Shown: one piece after another, positions 1 to 9,862 of the stretch | Numbering within the stretch: the stretch's first letter is position 1 | Layout of the letters: each line of letters starts with the position of its first letter | NCBI RefSeq assembly: GCF_001431295.2 | Contig: NZ_LKAJ02000001.1 | Coordinates: forward strand, 1,612,001-1,676,000 | DNA: 64,000 nucleotides | Direction of reading: 5' to 3' | From: Candidatus Berkiella aquae | GTDB taxonomy: Bacteria; Pseudomonadota; Gammaproteobacteria; Berkiellales; Berkiellaceae | Translations under genes and position numbers: made by a program | The notes under the pieces: model-generated | What the model saw: the letters and a program-made list of their open reading frames with translations, nothing else | What the model was told of the DNA's origin: nothing | The model's database searches: none

Positions 1-555
1 GGAGCAAACGGTTTTTGTTGATTGTCCTGCGTGATGGACAAACAAACTTGAGCGCCAGCGACGTGGCAAAATCGACCAAGGAACGAGAAAGCGCGCAAGA
101 TCAAAAATCTGGCGCATATCATAATCGGTCCCTAACTTATGAATCGCAAAGGCGGTAACTTGTTGGGCATCTTGTCGTGATAACCCTCGAGGACGGCAGA
201 TCCGAATATGATCATGCTTGTAATTTTCGAGTGGGCTAACGATGGTGCCTTTACCCAGATAACCTTCAATGACCAATTGGATATTAGGATCGCCATTAAA
301 TTGTTTTTCTAATTTTTTTCGTAAAGCCACATTATCAACATCATGCAAGCGCCCAATATAGATGCAGGCATGCGACCAAGAGCTTTGCGTGATTTGCTTA
401 ATCACTTCGCTGATACGGCTGCGACCTTCGATCAGTAAGACATCACAAGGACGCAATTCATAACGAATGCGCTCAAAGTCACACAGGGGTATTTCGTTAT
501 TGGCTCTCTCATCGGTCAACCATTTGATAATACCTTGAGTTAACTTACGAAACAT
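1..555 (-). CDS. YiiX-like permuted NlpC/P60 peptidase, 3' end outside the window
   Basis: The gene starts at the ATG at 555 and stays open to base 1, so at least 185 residues are present and the C-terminus is missing. I translated it by hand. It has the circularly permuted papain-like layout of the YiiX/YaeF family: the catalytic His comes first (motif WSHACIYIG, about residue 62) and the Cys comes late (TKTVCS, at the window edge). A segment reading VIEGYLGKGTIVSPL lies between them. Members of this family are thought to hydrolyse amide or ester bonds in cell-wall peptides or lipids; the substrate here is unknown. No signal peptide is visible. The family assignment rests on the order and spacing of these motifs. 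Confidence 0.7.
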   Translation of the reverse strand, partial: MFRKLTQGIIKWLTDERANNEIPLCDFERIRYELRPCDVLLIEGRSRISEVIKQITQSSWSHACIYIGRLHDVDNVALRKKLEKQFNGDPNIQLVIEGYLGKGTIVSPLENYKHDHIRICRPRGLSRQDAQQVTAFAIHKLGTDYDMRQIFDLARFLVPWSILPRRWRSSLFVHHAGQSTKTVCS

Positions 556-711
556 AATGAAATGGTTCCTATGGCAATGAAAAGGCTTATCTTGCATTAA
601 GTGTAGTTCAGTCAGTTAAATCATGTCGAATAACAGATAAGAAGGCTAGCTTTACATACAATGCCTTCGTATAATCCCCAGCGATTGGCAATGACCGCTA
701 GGAAAAGCTGC

Positions 712-1614
712 ATGAATATACAACATCGCTCGTGGTATGGCGCATCTTGGAAGGTTGCAGGCTTTGCTTGTTATGCAGGCTTGAATGCGATAGCGCGTTA
801 TTTAACCGGTGGCGCCAATACCCAGTTGCAAGATCATTTACCTGTACCGGTCATCGTTTTTTGGCAGGACTTTATTGCTTTGCTGTTTTTACTCCCTTGG
901 ATGTTGCCTCAGGCTAAGGCCTCTTTTTTTCCGCAACATCTGGGATTGCATCTGTTTCGCGTGATCGCTTCGGCTGTTGCCATTATGGCCTGGTATTTTA
1001 CGATTCAATACATGCCTTTAGCGCAAGCCGTTGCCTTAAGTGTGATTGGTCCACTGCTTGGAGTGTTGGGCGCTAAATGGTTTTTAAAAGAACGTTTTGG
1101 TTGGTTAAGAACGATTATTATTCTACTCAGTCTTTGCGGTGCTTGTTTCATCGTCAAACCAGGCTCTGCTTTGTTAAGCAATCAATCGAATACCCTCGGT
1201 TTACTTTCTCTATGCGTTGCGACCAGCGCTTTTGCGGTTGCCAAATTAGCAACAAGACAGCTGGCTAATTTGGGAGAATCGGCTAAAACCTTAACCCATT
1301 ATTTATTCTTATTTATTGTACCAGTCTCTTTGATCCCCGCTTCCCTCAACTGGGTAACACCGGCTCTGGTGCATTGGCCATGGTTAGTTTTTGCCGGCTT
1401 ACTCACGGCGTTAGCTATTTACTGTGTGAGCAATGCATTGGTTCATGCAGAAGTCAGTTTTTTGGCGCCTTTTGATATTTGCCAATTTATGCTGAATGCC
1501 ACCATTGGTTATCTTGCCTTCATGGAGTTACCGGCCCCTTGGGCTATTTGGTTGATCCTCGCCATGCTTGGATTTAGTCTAACGACACTACGTAAATCTC
1601 AATACCCTAATTAA
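712..1614 (+). CDS. DMT-superfamily permease (EamA/RhaT type)
   Basis: Hydrophobic protein of about 300 residues with roughly ten membrane segments and the two-fold repeat of EamA transporters. Typical features are the pair of aromatic/Gly-rich helices near the N-terminus and the segment MAWYFTIQYMPLAQAVALS, which matches the conserved end of EamA repeat 1. It is probably an inner-membrane exporter or importer of small metabolites; the substrate cannot be read from sequence. The frame is open from 661, but I prefer the ATG at 712 because AGGAAAAG sits at 700-707 with good spacing, while 661 has only a distant GAAGG. Its 3' end overlaps the convergent gene by eight bases. Confidence 0.85.
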   Translation: MNIQHRSWYGASWKVAGFACYAGLNAIARYLTGGANTQLQDHLPVPVIVFWQDFIALLFLLPWMLPQAKASFFPQHLGLHLFRVIASAVAIMAWYFTIQYMPLAQAVALSVIGPLLGVLGAKWFLKERFGWLRTIIILLSLCGACFIVKPGSALLSNQSNTLGLLSLCVATSAFAVAKLATRQLANLGESAKTLTHYLFLFIVPVSLIPASLNWVTPALVHWPWLVFAGLLTALAIYCVSNALVHAEVSFLAPFDICQFMLNATIGYLAFMELPAPWAIWLILAMLGFSLTTLRKSQYPN

Positions 1615-2470
1615 AAGGAGAAGGAGAGAGACTATTCTCTTCAGTTGCTGGTGCGCTTTGGGGACTACTCCCTTCTGGAGAGAGAGGAGGGGTTATTGTC
1701 TTTGAACGCCACAACAGGGATTTAGGGTAAAACGTTTTTTTGATGAACGTTTTGATTTCTTCGTGGGTAATCGGTTCTTTTCGCATCCCGAGTTGATAAT
1801 TATGCCCTTTAAAAAAGGCTTCAAGCTGTTTGAAAAAATCATCCAGTTGTACTGAGCTCATGGTTAATGAACTAAATCGACATTCGCTACAGACTTCTAA
1901 GGCCATGGTGCTAAAGCTGAGGGATGTCGCTTTAGCTAGCTGATGAGCGCGTCTGGCAAAATTATGATTGTTAAGGAATAAACCGTGAAAATGATAGGAT
2001 TCATCATTCGCACTGTTATAAAGTGCTTGCAGAGCCTCTAGCCAACATTGTAAATCATGAATTTCTTTAGAATAAGGCTCACACAAGGTGCGAACATAAT
2101 CGAGTAAGTCAGGACCCACGCGTGGATAGAGATCGCTAAGGATTGTTTTGATAATGCGAGCAGGGGCTTTAACTTGCTCCCACTCTTGTGTACTGGTAGG
2201 TTGAGCACAAGGGATTTCGTAACCTAAATTTTCAACCGCCGTATGAATTTTGACTTTATCTTTGGGGTTTAAGGCAAGGGTTCCCCTTTCATCTTCAGGC
2301 AAAAAAGCGTTCCAAATAAGCTCCTGCTGCTCAAGTCGTTTGCGATAAAAATTTGAGACTTGAGACAATAACCCTAAAGAAGCTATGTTCAAGCCATTTA
2401 ACTTTAGACCCGTGAAAATAACGTCAAACAGACCGTTGCTATTGAGTGTGGACGTTGGGCCCTTTTTCAT
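1607..2470 (-). CDS. Hypothetical soluble protein downstream of rmuC
   Basis: 287-residue, mostly helical soluble protein without signal peptide or membrane segment. I do not recognise a family. A pair of cysteines (VCSECRFSS, about residues 193-201) and a Ser/Pro-rich tail (PPLSPEGSSPQSAP) are visible. Its ATG overlaps the rmuC stop by one base (TAATG), so the two are probably co-translated, and it may belong to the same stress or DNA-metabolism unit. That functional link is inference from position only. Confidence 0.65.
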   Translation of the reverse strand: MKKGPTSTLNSNGLFDVIFTGLKLNGLNIASLGLLSQVSNFYRKRLEQQELIWNAFLPEDERGTLALNPKDKVKIHTAVENLGYEIPCAQPTSTQEWEQVKAPARIIKTILSDLYPRVGPDLLDYVRTLCEPYSKEIHDLQCWLEALQALYNSANDESYHFHGLFLNNHNFARRAHQLAKATSLSFSTMALEVCSECRFSSLTMSSVQLDDFFKQLEAFFKGHNYQLGMRKEPITHEEIKTFIKKTFYPKSLLWRSKTITPPLSPEGSSPQSAPATEENSLSPSPFN

Positions 2471-3729
2471 TATTTTTCCTCTAAAACAAGCGGTTGATTG
2501 GTTTCCAGCAGAGGTTCAAGCTCCACTTTTTCAATTTGCTGGAATCGCTTGGTGATTTTTTGCGAAGAGATATGAACCTGCTCTGCATCTTCATTCGCTT
2601 GGCGTAAGTGTTGTGATAAATGATTCATACGTTTATCGAAGCGCGTGAAATCTTGAGCAAGTAGTCGCAAATGTTCTTGAATAACATGCACCTGCTGACG
2701 AGTGGCAGAGTCTTTCAATACGCTACTGGCAGTCGTTAAAATAGCCATCATGGTCGAAGGGGAGGCTAACCAAACTCGCATTTGCCATGCATATTCGACT
2801 AAATCGGCATGGTGTGTATGGATCTCGGCAAAAATGGCTTCTGCAGGAATAAACATGATTGCACCATCGCTGGTTTCACCCGGGATGATATATTTTTGAC
2901 TAATATCTTGGATATGCTTTTTGATATCGATTTTAAATTGTTGTTTAGCAGTTAAACGAACGGTTTCATCATTCGTCAGATCAAGATATTTCTGATAGTT
3001 TTCTAAGGGGAATTTTGCATCAACTGCAATTTTTCCAGTAGGCTCAGGTAAGAGTAATAAACAATCGACGCGAGCATTGTTAGATAAGGTATGTTGTAAA
3101 CGATAACAATGCGCAGGCAAAACGTTATTAATCAGTACGTTCAGTTGGACTTCACCAAAAGCGCCTCGTGAACGTTTGTCAGATAACAGCGTTTGTAAGC
3201 CGACGACATTTTGCGATAAATCCGTGATTTTCTTTTGTGCATCGTCAATGATAGCTAAACGTTGCACGATATTAGTAAAGGTTTCATTGGTTTTTTCAAA
3301 GCCTTTACTCAATTTAATTTCGACCGCTTCACTAATTTTGAGCAAGTGTTGTGATGTACCTTGATTGAGTTTATCAAATTGCTCTGAAAGGTGGTTTGTA
3401 GTTCGTTGTAACACATTGTGAATTTGCTTATCCAACTCAGAAAAGTTATCTCGCAGTGTTGTTTGTAAATGGTGCAAACTCAGTTGTTGCGCTTCGCTAT
3501 TTTGTTGTGAAAATTTGATGAGCGACTCACTCATACGCTGCTGTTGTTCAACTTGCTCTTTTAAAATGCGTTGGATAATTTGCTGACATTGATTAGTTAA
3601 TTGTGTTTCAAGGGCCTCCTGAAAAGTCTGGTTTTTAGGGCCAAGACGTGCCATTTGCAGCAGCAAGATGAGGAGCAATAGCGTTGGAATTGCGCCTACT
3701 AACATGAGCAGAAGGTCTGAATTTATCAT
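2470..3729 (-). CDS. rmuC: DNA recombination protein RmuC
   Basis: RmuC family: an N-terminal membrane anchor (INSDLLLMLVGAIPTLLLL), a long coiled coil (about residues 30-180), then the conserved nuclease-like RmuC core with KRSRGAFGEVQLN, VDCLLLLPEP, KIAVDAKFPLENYQ and AIMFIPAEAIFAEI. In E. coli RmuC limits inversion at short inverted repeats. About 419 residues is normal for the family. The frame is open to a TTG at 3777, but the first ATG (3729) places the anchor at the very N-terminus, as in relatives, so I use it; its Shine-Dalgarno is weak. It is coupled to the following orphan by a one-base overlap. Confidence 0.9.
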   Translation of the reverse strand: MINSDLLLMLVGAIPTLLLLILLLQMARLGPKNQTFQEALETQLTNQCQQIIQRILKEQVEQQQRMSESLIKFSQQNSEAQQLSLHHLQTTLRDNFSELDKQIHNVLQRTTNHLSEQFDKLNQGTSQHLLKISEAVEIKLSKGFEKTNETFTNIVQRLAIIDDAQKKITDLSQNVVGLQTLLSDKRSRGAFGEVQLNVLINNVLPAHCYRLQHTLSNNARVDCLLLLPEPTGKIAVDAKFPLENYQKYLDLTNDETVRLTAKQQFKIDIKKHIQDISQKYIIPGETSDGAIMFIPAEAIFAEIHTHHADLVEYAWQMRVWLASPSTMMAILTTASSVLKDSATRQQVHVIQEHLRLLAQDFTRFDKRMNHLSQHLRQANEDAEQVHISSQKITKRFQQIEKVELEPLLETNQPLVLEEK

Positions 3730-3823
3730 GGTTTTTATGAGAGACCGCAAGGACAAGAAGGTGACCCATAGTAGCAATTTTTGTCGCGTTTTGAAATGAA
3801 AAAAGGGCAGTGAAAATAAATGG

Positions 3824-4786
3824 TTAGTTCAATAACGTTTGTTCGTTTTCACCATCTTTTTCAATGAGACGTTTGAGTTGTTTGAGCGCTTCCGCTTGCA
3901 GTTGGCGTACTCGTTCACGTGTTAAGCCAATTTCCATTCCGGTTTGGTCTAGTGTCGTTGCATCATGACCTTGCAAGCCATAACGTCTAATGACCACTTC
4001 ACGTAATTTTGGAGAAAGATTGCCTAACCATCTTTCAACATTTTCCTGCAAATCTTGTGTCGCAAAATTATCGAGTGGATCGTGTTCTTGCTGATCCGTT
4101 AAGGTTTCAAGTAAAGGCTTATCAAAAATATCGGAAATAGGGGAATCAATTGAAACCGTTTTTTCATTGAGCGCAAGAATATTTTCAATTTCTTCGGGAT
4201 CACGTTTCATTGCCATCGCAATTTCACTGGGGGTTGCTTCGTGATCAAGTGTTTTGGTTAATTCACGCCCTTTGCGCAAACAAGCGTTCACTTTTTTGAC
4301 AACATGAATGGGGACGCGCACTGTTCTTGATTGGTTCATAATGGCGCGTTCAATGGTTTGTTGAATCCACCAAGCACCATAGGTTGAAAAACGAAACCCT
4401 TTTTCAGGATCGAATTTTTCAACTGCACGCATTAAACCCAGATTTCCTTCTTCAATCAGATCGAGAATCGGGATCCCACTCTTGATATAACGCTTTGCAA
4501 TTTTAACCACGAGTCTTAAATTGGATTTGATCATTTGCTGACGAGCCGCTTCATCACCCTGACGCAAGCGTCTGGTGTAATGGATCTCTTCTTCTTTGCT
4601 CAGCAATGGGGCTTTACGAATTTCTTTGTAGTATTGTTCAATTAAGTCAACAGGTTCACTTTGATATTCATAAGGTTGTTCAGTCGATTCAGGCTGCTCA
4701 TTGCTGGCATTTTCCTCCACTGCCTTGGATTGCAATGCGCGTGCCTTCAGATTGGTTTTTGCGCCAAAATTCCACTTATCGTACAT
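3824..4786 (-). CDS. rpoS: Stationary-phase sigma factor RpoS
   Basis: 320-residue sigma-70 family protein. Region 1.2 begins at [16 protein letters not shown]. Region 2 reads [34 protein letters not shown] and [19 protein letters not shown]. Region 3 follows, and region 4 ends in [16 protein letters not shown]. Length and the motif [14 protein letters not shown] match RpoS rather than RpoD (too short for region 1.1) or RpoH. In Legionella and Coxiella RpoS governs the switch to transmissive or resistant forms. The first ~45 residues are divergent and polar. It stands alone here rather than next to nlpD, its usual neighbour; rmuC lies immediately downstream on the same strand. Confidence 0.93.
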   Translation of the reverse strand: MYDKWNFGAKTNLKARALQSKAVEENASNEQPESTEQPYEYQSEPVDLIEQYYKEIRKAPLLSKEEEIHYTRRLRQGDEAARQQMIKSNLRLVVKIAKRYIKSGIPILDLIEEGNLGLMRAVEKFDPEKGFRFSTYGAWWIQQTIERAIMNQSRTVRVPIHVVKKVNACLRKGRELTKTLDHEATPSEIAMAMKRDPEEIENILALNEKTVSIDSPISDIFDKPLLETLTDQQEHDPLDNFATQDLQENVERWLGNLSPKLREVVIRRYGLQGHDATTLDQTGMEIGLTRERVRQLQAEALKQLKRLIEKDGENEQTLLN

Positions 4787-4836
4787 ATACGAAGGCCTCT
4801 ATCGCTAGCTGAACCGCAAAACTGTTTCGACTATAG

Positions 4837-5040
4837 TCATTGTCGGCATGATGTATTGCTGGCTTTAGGAGGCCGCCAATCAATAACGGTGCCCTCCATG
4901 AGATCCCAAATGCCAAGAAGCTTATGGGTGAAATCGGTAATGTAGATTTGTTCATTGATTCGATGAAAAAACAGCCCACCCGAAGAGCGTTTCTCTAGCG
5001 CTTGTAAAAATTTATTGTAGGCATATAAATTTTTCATCAT
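4837..5040 (-). CDS. Small hypothetical protein upstream of rpoS
   Basis: A 67-residue ORF (from the ATG at 5040) with ordinary coding-like composition. It includes LLGIWDLMEGTVIDWRPP and a Cys near the end, but no membrane segment and no family I recognise. A longer start at 5079 is possible. No strong ribosome binding site is seen for either. It lies in the promoter-side region of rpoS on the same strand, so it could be a small co-regulated protein or simply an open stretch. Confidence 0.35.
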   Translation of the reverse strand: MMKNLYAYNKFLQALEKRSSGGLFFHRINEQIYITDFTHKLLGIWDLMEGTVIDWRPPKASNTSCRQ

Positions 5041-5219
5041 TTTGTACCACTTGGTTGTGTTTAAATTCAGATTACACACTGGATGATGAATCGTTTATCG
5101 ACAAGTCAGAAAGGGTTTATTAGACTACAGGCTGCTGTTACATTCAGTTGGTGATCAGTAGAGACTAAGTGCAATGTGCAGTCGTAAAGGAATGATAAAA
5201 TAATTAAGGTGGTAGTAGT

Positions 5220-5831
5220 ATGTTTGGATTTTTAGAGAAAGAAACGTTTCCTTGGTGGTACAGTTTAGTTAAGTGGGGATTACCACTAGGACTAGCAATA
5301 GGTACAGGGGTGGGTGCAGGCCTCATGTTAACCGGTACCGTCACGATGCCCGCTTTTTTTGGTATGTTAAAGTGGGGTCCCGCATTTTTTAGCACTTTAG
5401 AAGGGTTTACTTCCATTGCTGCGCTTGGCGCAGTGACGACTGCCATTGCCTCAACTGTCGGGGTACTAACTTCTTTCATCTTAAGAGGGACACTTTTGTT
5501 TCCCTTAGCAGAAGTGATTGCAACGAATGCGCAACGTCATGGCGATAATTTAAAAAGACAACATGAACAAGAAAAAAACACATTACAGGATCGACTCGGT
5601 GAGCTGACCACAGCAAGCGATCAACAACGTCAAGAATATGAAACAGCGCTTAATCAAACAGAAGATCGTCTACGAGAAGTAACGAGTCAGTATCACCAAT
5701 TAAGAGGAATGCGCGCAGCTTCGGCAGGAAAGTCTGATTTGCCAGTAAAAGGAAAAAGAAAAGCTGCGGCTTCAAATGATGGTTTGGTTTCTGATGAACC
5801 TAAAGCTCAGGGTAAGCGTATTAAAACCTAA
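5220..5831 (+). CDS. Orphan membrane/coiled-coil protein with basic NLS-like tail
   Basis: 203 residues. The N-terminal ~100 contain Gly-rich hydrophobic segments (PLGLAIGTGVGAGLMLTG and IAALGAVTTAIASTVGVLTS). A charged coiled coil follows (about 105-165, QHEQEKNTLQDRLGEL...). The tail carries two Lys/Arg clusters, VKGKRKAAAS and AQGKRIKT. A good ribosome binding site (AAGGTGG at 5207) precedes the ATG. No family recognised. Membrane-inserting hydrophobic stretches plus a basic tail are common in effectors of intracellular bacteria, but export is not shown by anything in the sequence. Confidence 0.7.
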   Translation: MFGFLEKETFPWWYSLVKWGLPLGLAIGTGVGAGLMLTGTVTMPAFFGMLKWGPAFFSTLEGFTSIAALGAVTTAIASTVGVLTSFILRGTLLFPLAEVIATNAQRHGDNLKRQHEQEKNTLQDRLGELTTASDQQRQEYETALNQTEDRLREVTSQYHQLRGMRAASAGKSDLPVKGKRKAAASNDGLVSDEPKAQGKRIKT

Positions 5832-5844
5832 ATACCACGCCTTT

Positions 5845-6036
5845 TTACACTAAGGGACGGCAAACAACTCGCGGTTTAGCGGGTTGTTTGTCGCACACTT
5901 GGTTCATCAAACATTCCCGTAAGCGCTTATTTTCTAATTTGAGTGTATCAATAACGTGCATGAGGCGATCAAATTGCGTGATATGGTGTTCGTAAACTTT
6001 GAGGATTTCTAACATTTGTTGATCAGCAGAATGCAT
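5845..6036 (-). CDS. Small coiled-coil protein
   Basis: A 63-residue protein starting at the ATG at 6036, which has AAGGA seven bases upstream; the frame extends to a GTG at 6063 without its own ribosome binding site. The middle is a heptad-like helix (LKVYEHHITQFDRLMHVI, then LKLENKRLREC), followed by a Cys/Pro-containing tail. It resembles SlyX-type or scaffold coiled coils in size only. Function unknown. Confidence 0.55.
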   Translation of the reverse strand: MHSADQQMLEILKVYEHHITQFDRLMHVIDTLKLENKRLRECLMNQVCDKQPAKPRVVCRPLV

Positions 6037-6190
6037 GGGATATTCCTTATCTTCATATGCCACCCTTTAGCTATTAACTAAATAGTAGGTCTAGAATCCG
6101 ATTTAAGTCTAATAACACATACTCGAACCAGTTTACATTTATACCCTCAAGGGGTAGCACCTAGGTTTATTTTTACTGTCATGTTTGAAT

Positions 6191-6210
6191 CAAAGTGCTA
6201 GAATAAGGTG
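6191..6210 (+). promoter_or_regulatory. Extended -10 element upstream of ispG
   Basis: TGCTAGAAT at 6196-6204 fits an extended -10 (TGn plus TAGAAT), with no convincing -35 at normal spacing. A similar TGCTAGATT stands in front of the histone-like gene at about 62882. Such GCTA-type -10 elements are often read by RpoS as well as by the housekeeping sigma factor. Transcription would start about 40 bases before the ispG ATG. Confidence 0.35.
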
Positions 6211-6252
6211 GTTTTTTTTAATTTACTTATTCAAATAACTCTGAGGTATCTC

Positions 6253-7500
6253 ATGACTGAATCAGCATTTTCAGGGGCCCTTTTACAAAAGCGTCATCGT
6301 ACGGTGCCCGTAAAGGTTGGTAAGGTTGTGATTGGGGGTGGAGCGCCGATTGTAGTGCAATCGATGACAAACACCGATACCGCAGATGCCGATGCAACCG
6401 CAAAACAATGTTTTGAACTTTATCGCGCAGGTTCTGAATTAGTTCGGATCACCGTTAACAATAAAGAAGCCGCCAAAGCGGTTCCTGAAATCTACAAGAA
6501 ATTACAATTAATGGGCTGGGATGAGCCTTTATTAATTGGTGATTTTCATTACATTGGCCATCAACTCTTAACCCAATTTCCAGATTGTGCGGCACTGCTT
6601 GCGAAATATCGTATCAACCCAGGTAATGTTGGCTTTGGTGATAAACACGATAGCAACTTTTCAACCATGATTGAGGTTGCACTCAAGCACAATAAACCCG
6701 TACGCATTGGTGTGAATTGGGGCAGTTTAGATCAAGACTTGGTTGTGCGTTTAATGGATGAAAATGCCAAACTAGCTGAGCCTAAACCCGTTGCCGATAT
6801 CACTCGTGAAGCGCTAGTGATTTCAGCCTTAGCCAGTGCTGAGCAAGCCTTAAAATTAGGAATGACCAAAGATAAGATTATCCTTGCTTGCAAAGTGAGC
6901 AAGGTTCAAGAGCTGGTTGCGCTTTATTTAGAATTAGCCCGCCGCAGTGATTATGCTTTGCATTTAGGCTTAACCGAAGCCGGGATGGATAGTAAAGGGA
7001 TTATTGCAACCGCCGCTGCGTTTTCGATTTTATTGCAACAAGGGATAGGCGACACCATTCGTGCTTCTTTAACGCCGGTGCCAGGTGGCGACCGCACCAA
7101 AGAAGTGCAAGTATGCCAAGAAATTTTGCAAAGTATGGAATTACGAGCTTTTTCACCCATGGTAACTGCATGTCCAGGCTGTGGTCGCACCACCAGTAGC
7201 GTTTTCCAAGAACTAGCGCAAAAAATTCAACATCATATACGTGATAACATGCAAGTATGGCGTGAAAAATATAGTGGTGTTGAAAACATGAACCTAGCCG
7301 TTATGGGCTGCGTGGTAAATGGCCCAGGTGAAAGTAAGCATGCCAATATTGGGATTAGCTTGCCTGGTACCGGGGAGTCGCCCGCTGCACCGGTTTTTGT
7401 TGATGGACAAAAATATAAGATTCTGCGCGGTGATAATATTGCTCAAGAATTCATCGAAATTGTTGAACACTATATTGAGCAAAAATATAGTCGCATCTAG
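6253..7500 (+). CDS. ispG: IspG, 4-hydroxy-3-methylbut-2-enyl diphosphate synthase
   Basis: Penultimate enzyme of the MEP isoprenoid pathway: it converts MEcPP to HMBPP using a 4Fe-4S cluster. The N-terminal TIM barrel is typical ([34 protein letters not shown]). The C-terminal cluster ligands are in [14 protein letters not shown] and in [16 protein letters not shown]. Its 415 residues match the usual short bacterial form. I use the ATG at 6253 (TGAGG eight bases upstream) rather than the GTG at 6208. It stands alone, not next to hisS or rodZ as in many gammaproteobacteria. Confidence 0.95.
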   Translation: MTESAFSGALLQKRHRTVPVKVGKVVIGGGAPIVVQSMTNTDTADADATAKQCFELYRAGSELVRITVNNKEAAKAVPEIYKKLQLMGWDEPLLIGDFHYIGHQLLTQFPDCAALLAKYRINPGNVGFGDKHDSNFSTMIEVALKHNKPVRIGVNWGSLDQDLVVRLMDENAKLAEPKPVADITREALVISALASAEQALKLGMTKDKIILACKVSKVQELVALYLELARRSDYALHLGLTEAGMDSKGIIATAAAFSILLQQGIGDTIRASLTPVPGGDRTKEVQVCQEILQSMELRAFSPMVTACPGCGRTTSSVFQELAQKIQHHIRDNMQVWREKYSGVENMNLAVMGCVVNGPGESKHANIGISLPGTGESPAAPVFVDGQKYKILRGDNIAQEFIEIVEHYIEQKYSRI

Positions 7501-7679
7501 CTCTCAGTCTCTCAGTGACTGATCCGGCGTAGTTTCCTTTCCCGGCACAGTATTAGCGAAGACGGGCAGCTGAGAAGACTAAAATCAGATAAACGGAAGG
7601 GGGGTGTAGCTTTCCTTCCATATAAAATGTTGCTAATCTAACTTCCTATTTTAATTAAAATTAGTGAGTTGTTTAGCTT

Positions 7680-8945
7680 ATGTCAGGTCAAGGCCCAGTC
7701 CACCGTTATCCCCGTACCCCCGAACAAATACAGCAAATTTTAGGAAATTGGCGAATAATTGCAAACAACTTAAATATTAGTGAAGAGGCAATTGCTCACT
7801 TTAATCATATTTTTGCTACGGATGATGCCTTTAAAAATTTTGAAAATGATCAGCATACGCTCATTAAAACCTTGAAACGACTTGATCCTCAAGCTATCTC
7901 TCTGCGTTTAATTGAATTAAGTGGTGAAGAACAAAATTGGTTCAAAGAAAAAATTGAAAATGAACTTGCGCGTGCGCGTGAAATTGCTTCCATTATCAAT
8001 CAAATCACGGCGATTACGCAGTTGAGAAGTTTTTTTGAACAAGATCTAGCAGCTTGCCGCGAAGCATTAGCTGTCAGAGCGATTGAAGAAAGAGAAGTGG
8101 AAGTTGCTAAGCAATTATTGCTAGATTTAGCAGAAGCATTGCTTGATGCAGAACGTTTAGAAGAGCTAAAACAGTTTGTTGATGCTCATTTATTAAGCAT
8201 CACTAGCAATCAAGATAAACAAGCCTGGTTAACGGCAAAAACCGAAGCACTTTGCCAAGAAAATAAACAGTATCTTGTGTGGCAATCTTTTGGTTTAACG
8301 CTGAATCAAGCAGAATTGTTAACCGCGGTGAATGATAAAATTGATGAAACCGTTGCACCAGAGAAACAGGAATCGGTTAAACGTTGTTTAACCAGAAAAG
8401 TGGCGGCCAAAGCAGCGACAGAACAGCGAGACTATTTACTATCGCTTTATCAAGAAGCAGGGGCTTTTCAAACACTGTTAGCGGCTGAACAAGACGCTGC
8501 TGTTGCACAAATGAATGTTGAGCGTGTGATAGTCACAAGTCTTCGCCATGTTCATCGCATCACCGACAGTAATGTGATTGCAAAATTTCGCAAAGTCGTA
8601 ACAAAAGCGGCACCAGATGATTTCATCAAACAACGAGACTTATTTAGAGATTATGATAAGGAAGCAACAGGAGATGCGTTTACGCTTGCTGGGTTTAAAG
8701 CTTATGTCAGGAGCAAAGTGCCAGTAGAGCCAATACCAACTGCAGCTATTTCCCTATCGACAGCAGCGCTACCGATGGTAGCTACTGTTGCCACATCGAC
8801 AACAGCGCTGCCCCCAACGATCGTTGCCACTGGCACGACATCGAATCCTGCAAATGAGCCCATTGTAGTGGAAGAAGATGATGAGCAACCGGTGTTTATT
8901 GCAAACACGCATCCCTCACGCAAGAGCAGAGGTCGCAAAGGTTAG
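7680..8945 (+). CDS. Orphan helical protein with Thr/Ala-rich linker and acidic-then-basic tail
   Basis: 421 residues. Residues 1-340 are almost entirely charged helix, with coiled-coil-like stretches (EVEVAKQLLLDLAEALLDAE). Residues ~345-400 are a low-complexity Ala/Thr/Pro linker. The end is acidic (EEDDEQPVF) and then basic (SRKSRGRKG). No signal peptide, membrane segment or recognised domain. The 3' end overlaps the convergent coaX stop by four bases. The composition is typical of effector-like orphans in Legionellales, which is inference. No strong ribosome binding site precedes the ATG. Confidence 0.7.
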   Translation: MSGQGPVHRYPRTPEQIQQILGNWRIIANNLNISEEAIAHFNHIFATDDAFKNFENDQHTLIKTLKRLDPQAISLRLIELSGEEQNWFKEKIENELARAREIASIINQITAITQLRSFFEQDLAACREALAVRAIEEREVEVAKQLLLDLAEALLDAERLEELKQFVDAHLLSITSNQDKQAWLTAKTEALCQENKQYLVWQSFGLTLNQAELLTAVNDKIDETVAPEKQESVKRCLTRKVAAKAATEQRDYLLSLYQEAGAFQTLLAAEQDAAVAQMNVERVIVTSLRHVHRITDSNVIAKFRKVVTKAAPDDFIKQRDLFRDYDKEATGDAFTLAGFKAYVRSKVPVEPIPTAAISLSTAALPMVATVATSTTALPPTIVATGTTSNPANEPIVVEEDDEQPVFIANTHPSRKSRGRKG

Positions 8946-9712
8946 TGGTTTTTCAAATAAGCGATACGCAGCCCTTGTAAAACCAGATCGGAAAAAATGG
9001 CATCGAAGAGTTGATCGTTCTCAAAAAGTTGCGAGAAACCGCCGGTGCCAACCACAATTGGCGGTGAATCTGGAAACATCTCGAGGCTGATAGCCGCTAA
9101 GATTTCCCGTATAGCGCCACGATGACCATAATAGAGTCCTGCTTGGATATTAGCGGTTGTGGTTTGTCCTAAAGCCGTTGTGGTTTTGACAATCCGTACC
9201 GGTGGTAAATTAGCGGTATGCTCATTGAGTGCGCGCATTTGCATTTGCAACCCAGGCATAATCGCCCCGCCGAGAAAACTCCCATTGGCTGAAATCACTT
9301 CAAAATTGGTCGCTGTGCCCAAATCCACGATAATGATATTTTTTTGCGGGAATAGGTGATGGGCAGCAATAGCATTGGCAATTCGGTCTGCGCCAACTTC
9401 CGTTGGATTTTTATACTTAATTTGCAACCCTGTTTTAACGCCCGCTTGCAAAACAAAAGGCTCTTTTGAAAAATATTTAACAAACGCTGAGCGCACGGAA
9501 TAGTCTAAAGAAGGAACGACAGAGCAGTAAGCCACGGCAGCTATTTGTTCGATTGGGATTTGCATTTCACGTAAATACGTTTTTAAAAATAAACCTAATT
9601 CATCCGAGGTGCAGCGATTCGTACTTGGATAGCGAAATTGAAAGGAAAGCTGTTCCCCTTGGAAAATTCCGCCGTAGATATGAGAGTTACCAATATCTAA
9701 GCATAAAAGCAT
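8942..9712 (-). CDS. coaX: Type III pantothenate kinase CoaX
   Basis: First step from pantothenate to CoA (ATP-dependent 4'-phosphorylation). Family motifs: LLCLDIGNSHIYGGIF (phosphate-binding DxGN), VGADRIANAIAAHH, IIVDLGTATNFEVI and FLGGAIMPGLQMQMRAL. I start at the ATG at 9712, directly after GGAGGCTTA; the 17 extra upstream residues in the open frame are unlikely. The expected BirA partner gene is not upstream. Instead it follows panC by about 150 bases on the same strand, giving a local pantothenate-to-CoA set. Confidence 0.95.
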   Translation of the reverse strand: MLLCLDIGNSHIYGGIFQGEQLSFQFRYPSTNRCTSDELGLFLKTYLREMQIPIEQIAAVAYCSVVPSLDYSVRSAFVKYFSKEPFVLQAGVKTGLQIKYKNPTEVGADRIANAIAAHHLFPQKNIIIVDLGTATNFEVISANGSFLGGAIMPGLQMQMRALNEHTANLPPVRIVKTTTALGQTTTANIQAGLYYGHRGAIREILAAISLEMFPDSPPIVVGTGGFSQLFENDQLFDAIFSDLVLQGLRIAYLKNH

Positions 9713-9862
9713 TAAGCCTCCTAACAGAACGTCCCTTTTTGGCCACATAAATGAAAAACGCATCTCAAAATGCTCACATACCTTTTATGCTGTGCTTTTT
9801 CGACACCTTTTTCATTAAAACTTGTCTCAAAAATGAACGTTCATAGTTGATTTGTAAAACAT

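Noticed and set aside
7501-7679. Possible structured RNA or terminator between ispG and the next gene
   Set aside because: GGAAGG/CCTTCC can pair, but no T-run follows and no stable longer stem is seen.
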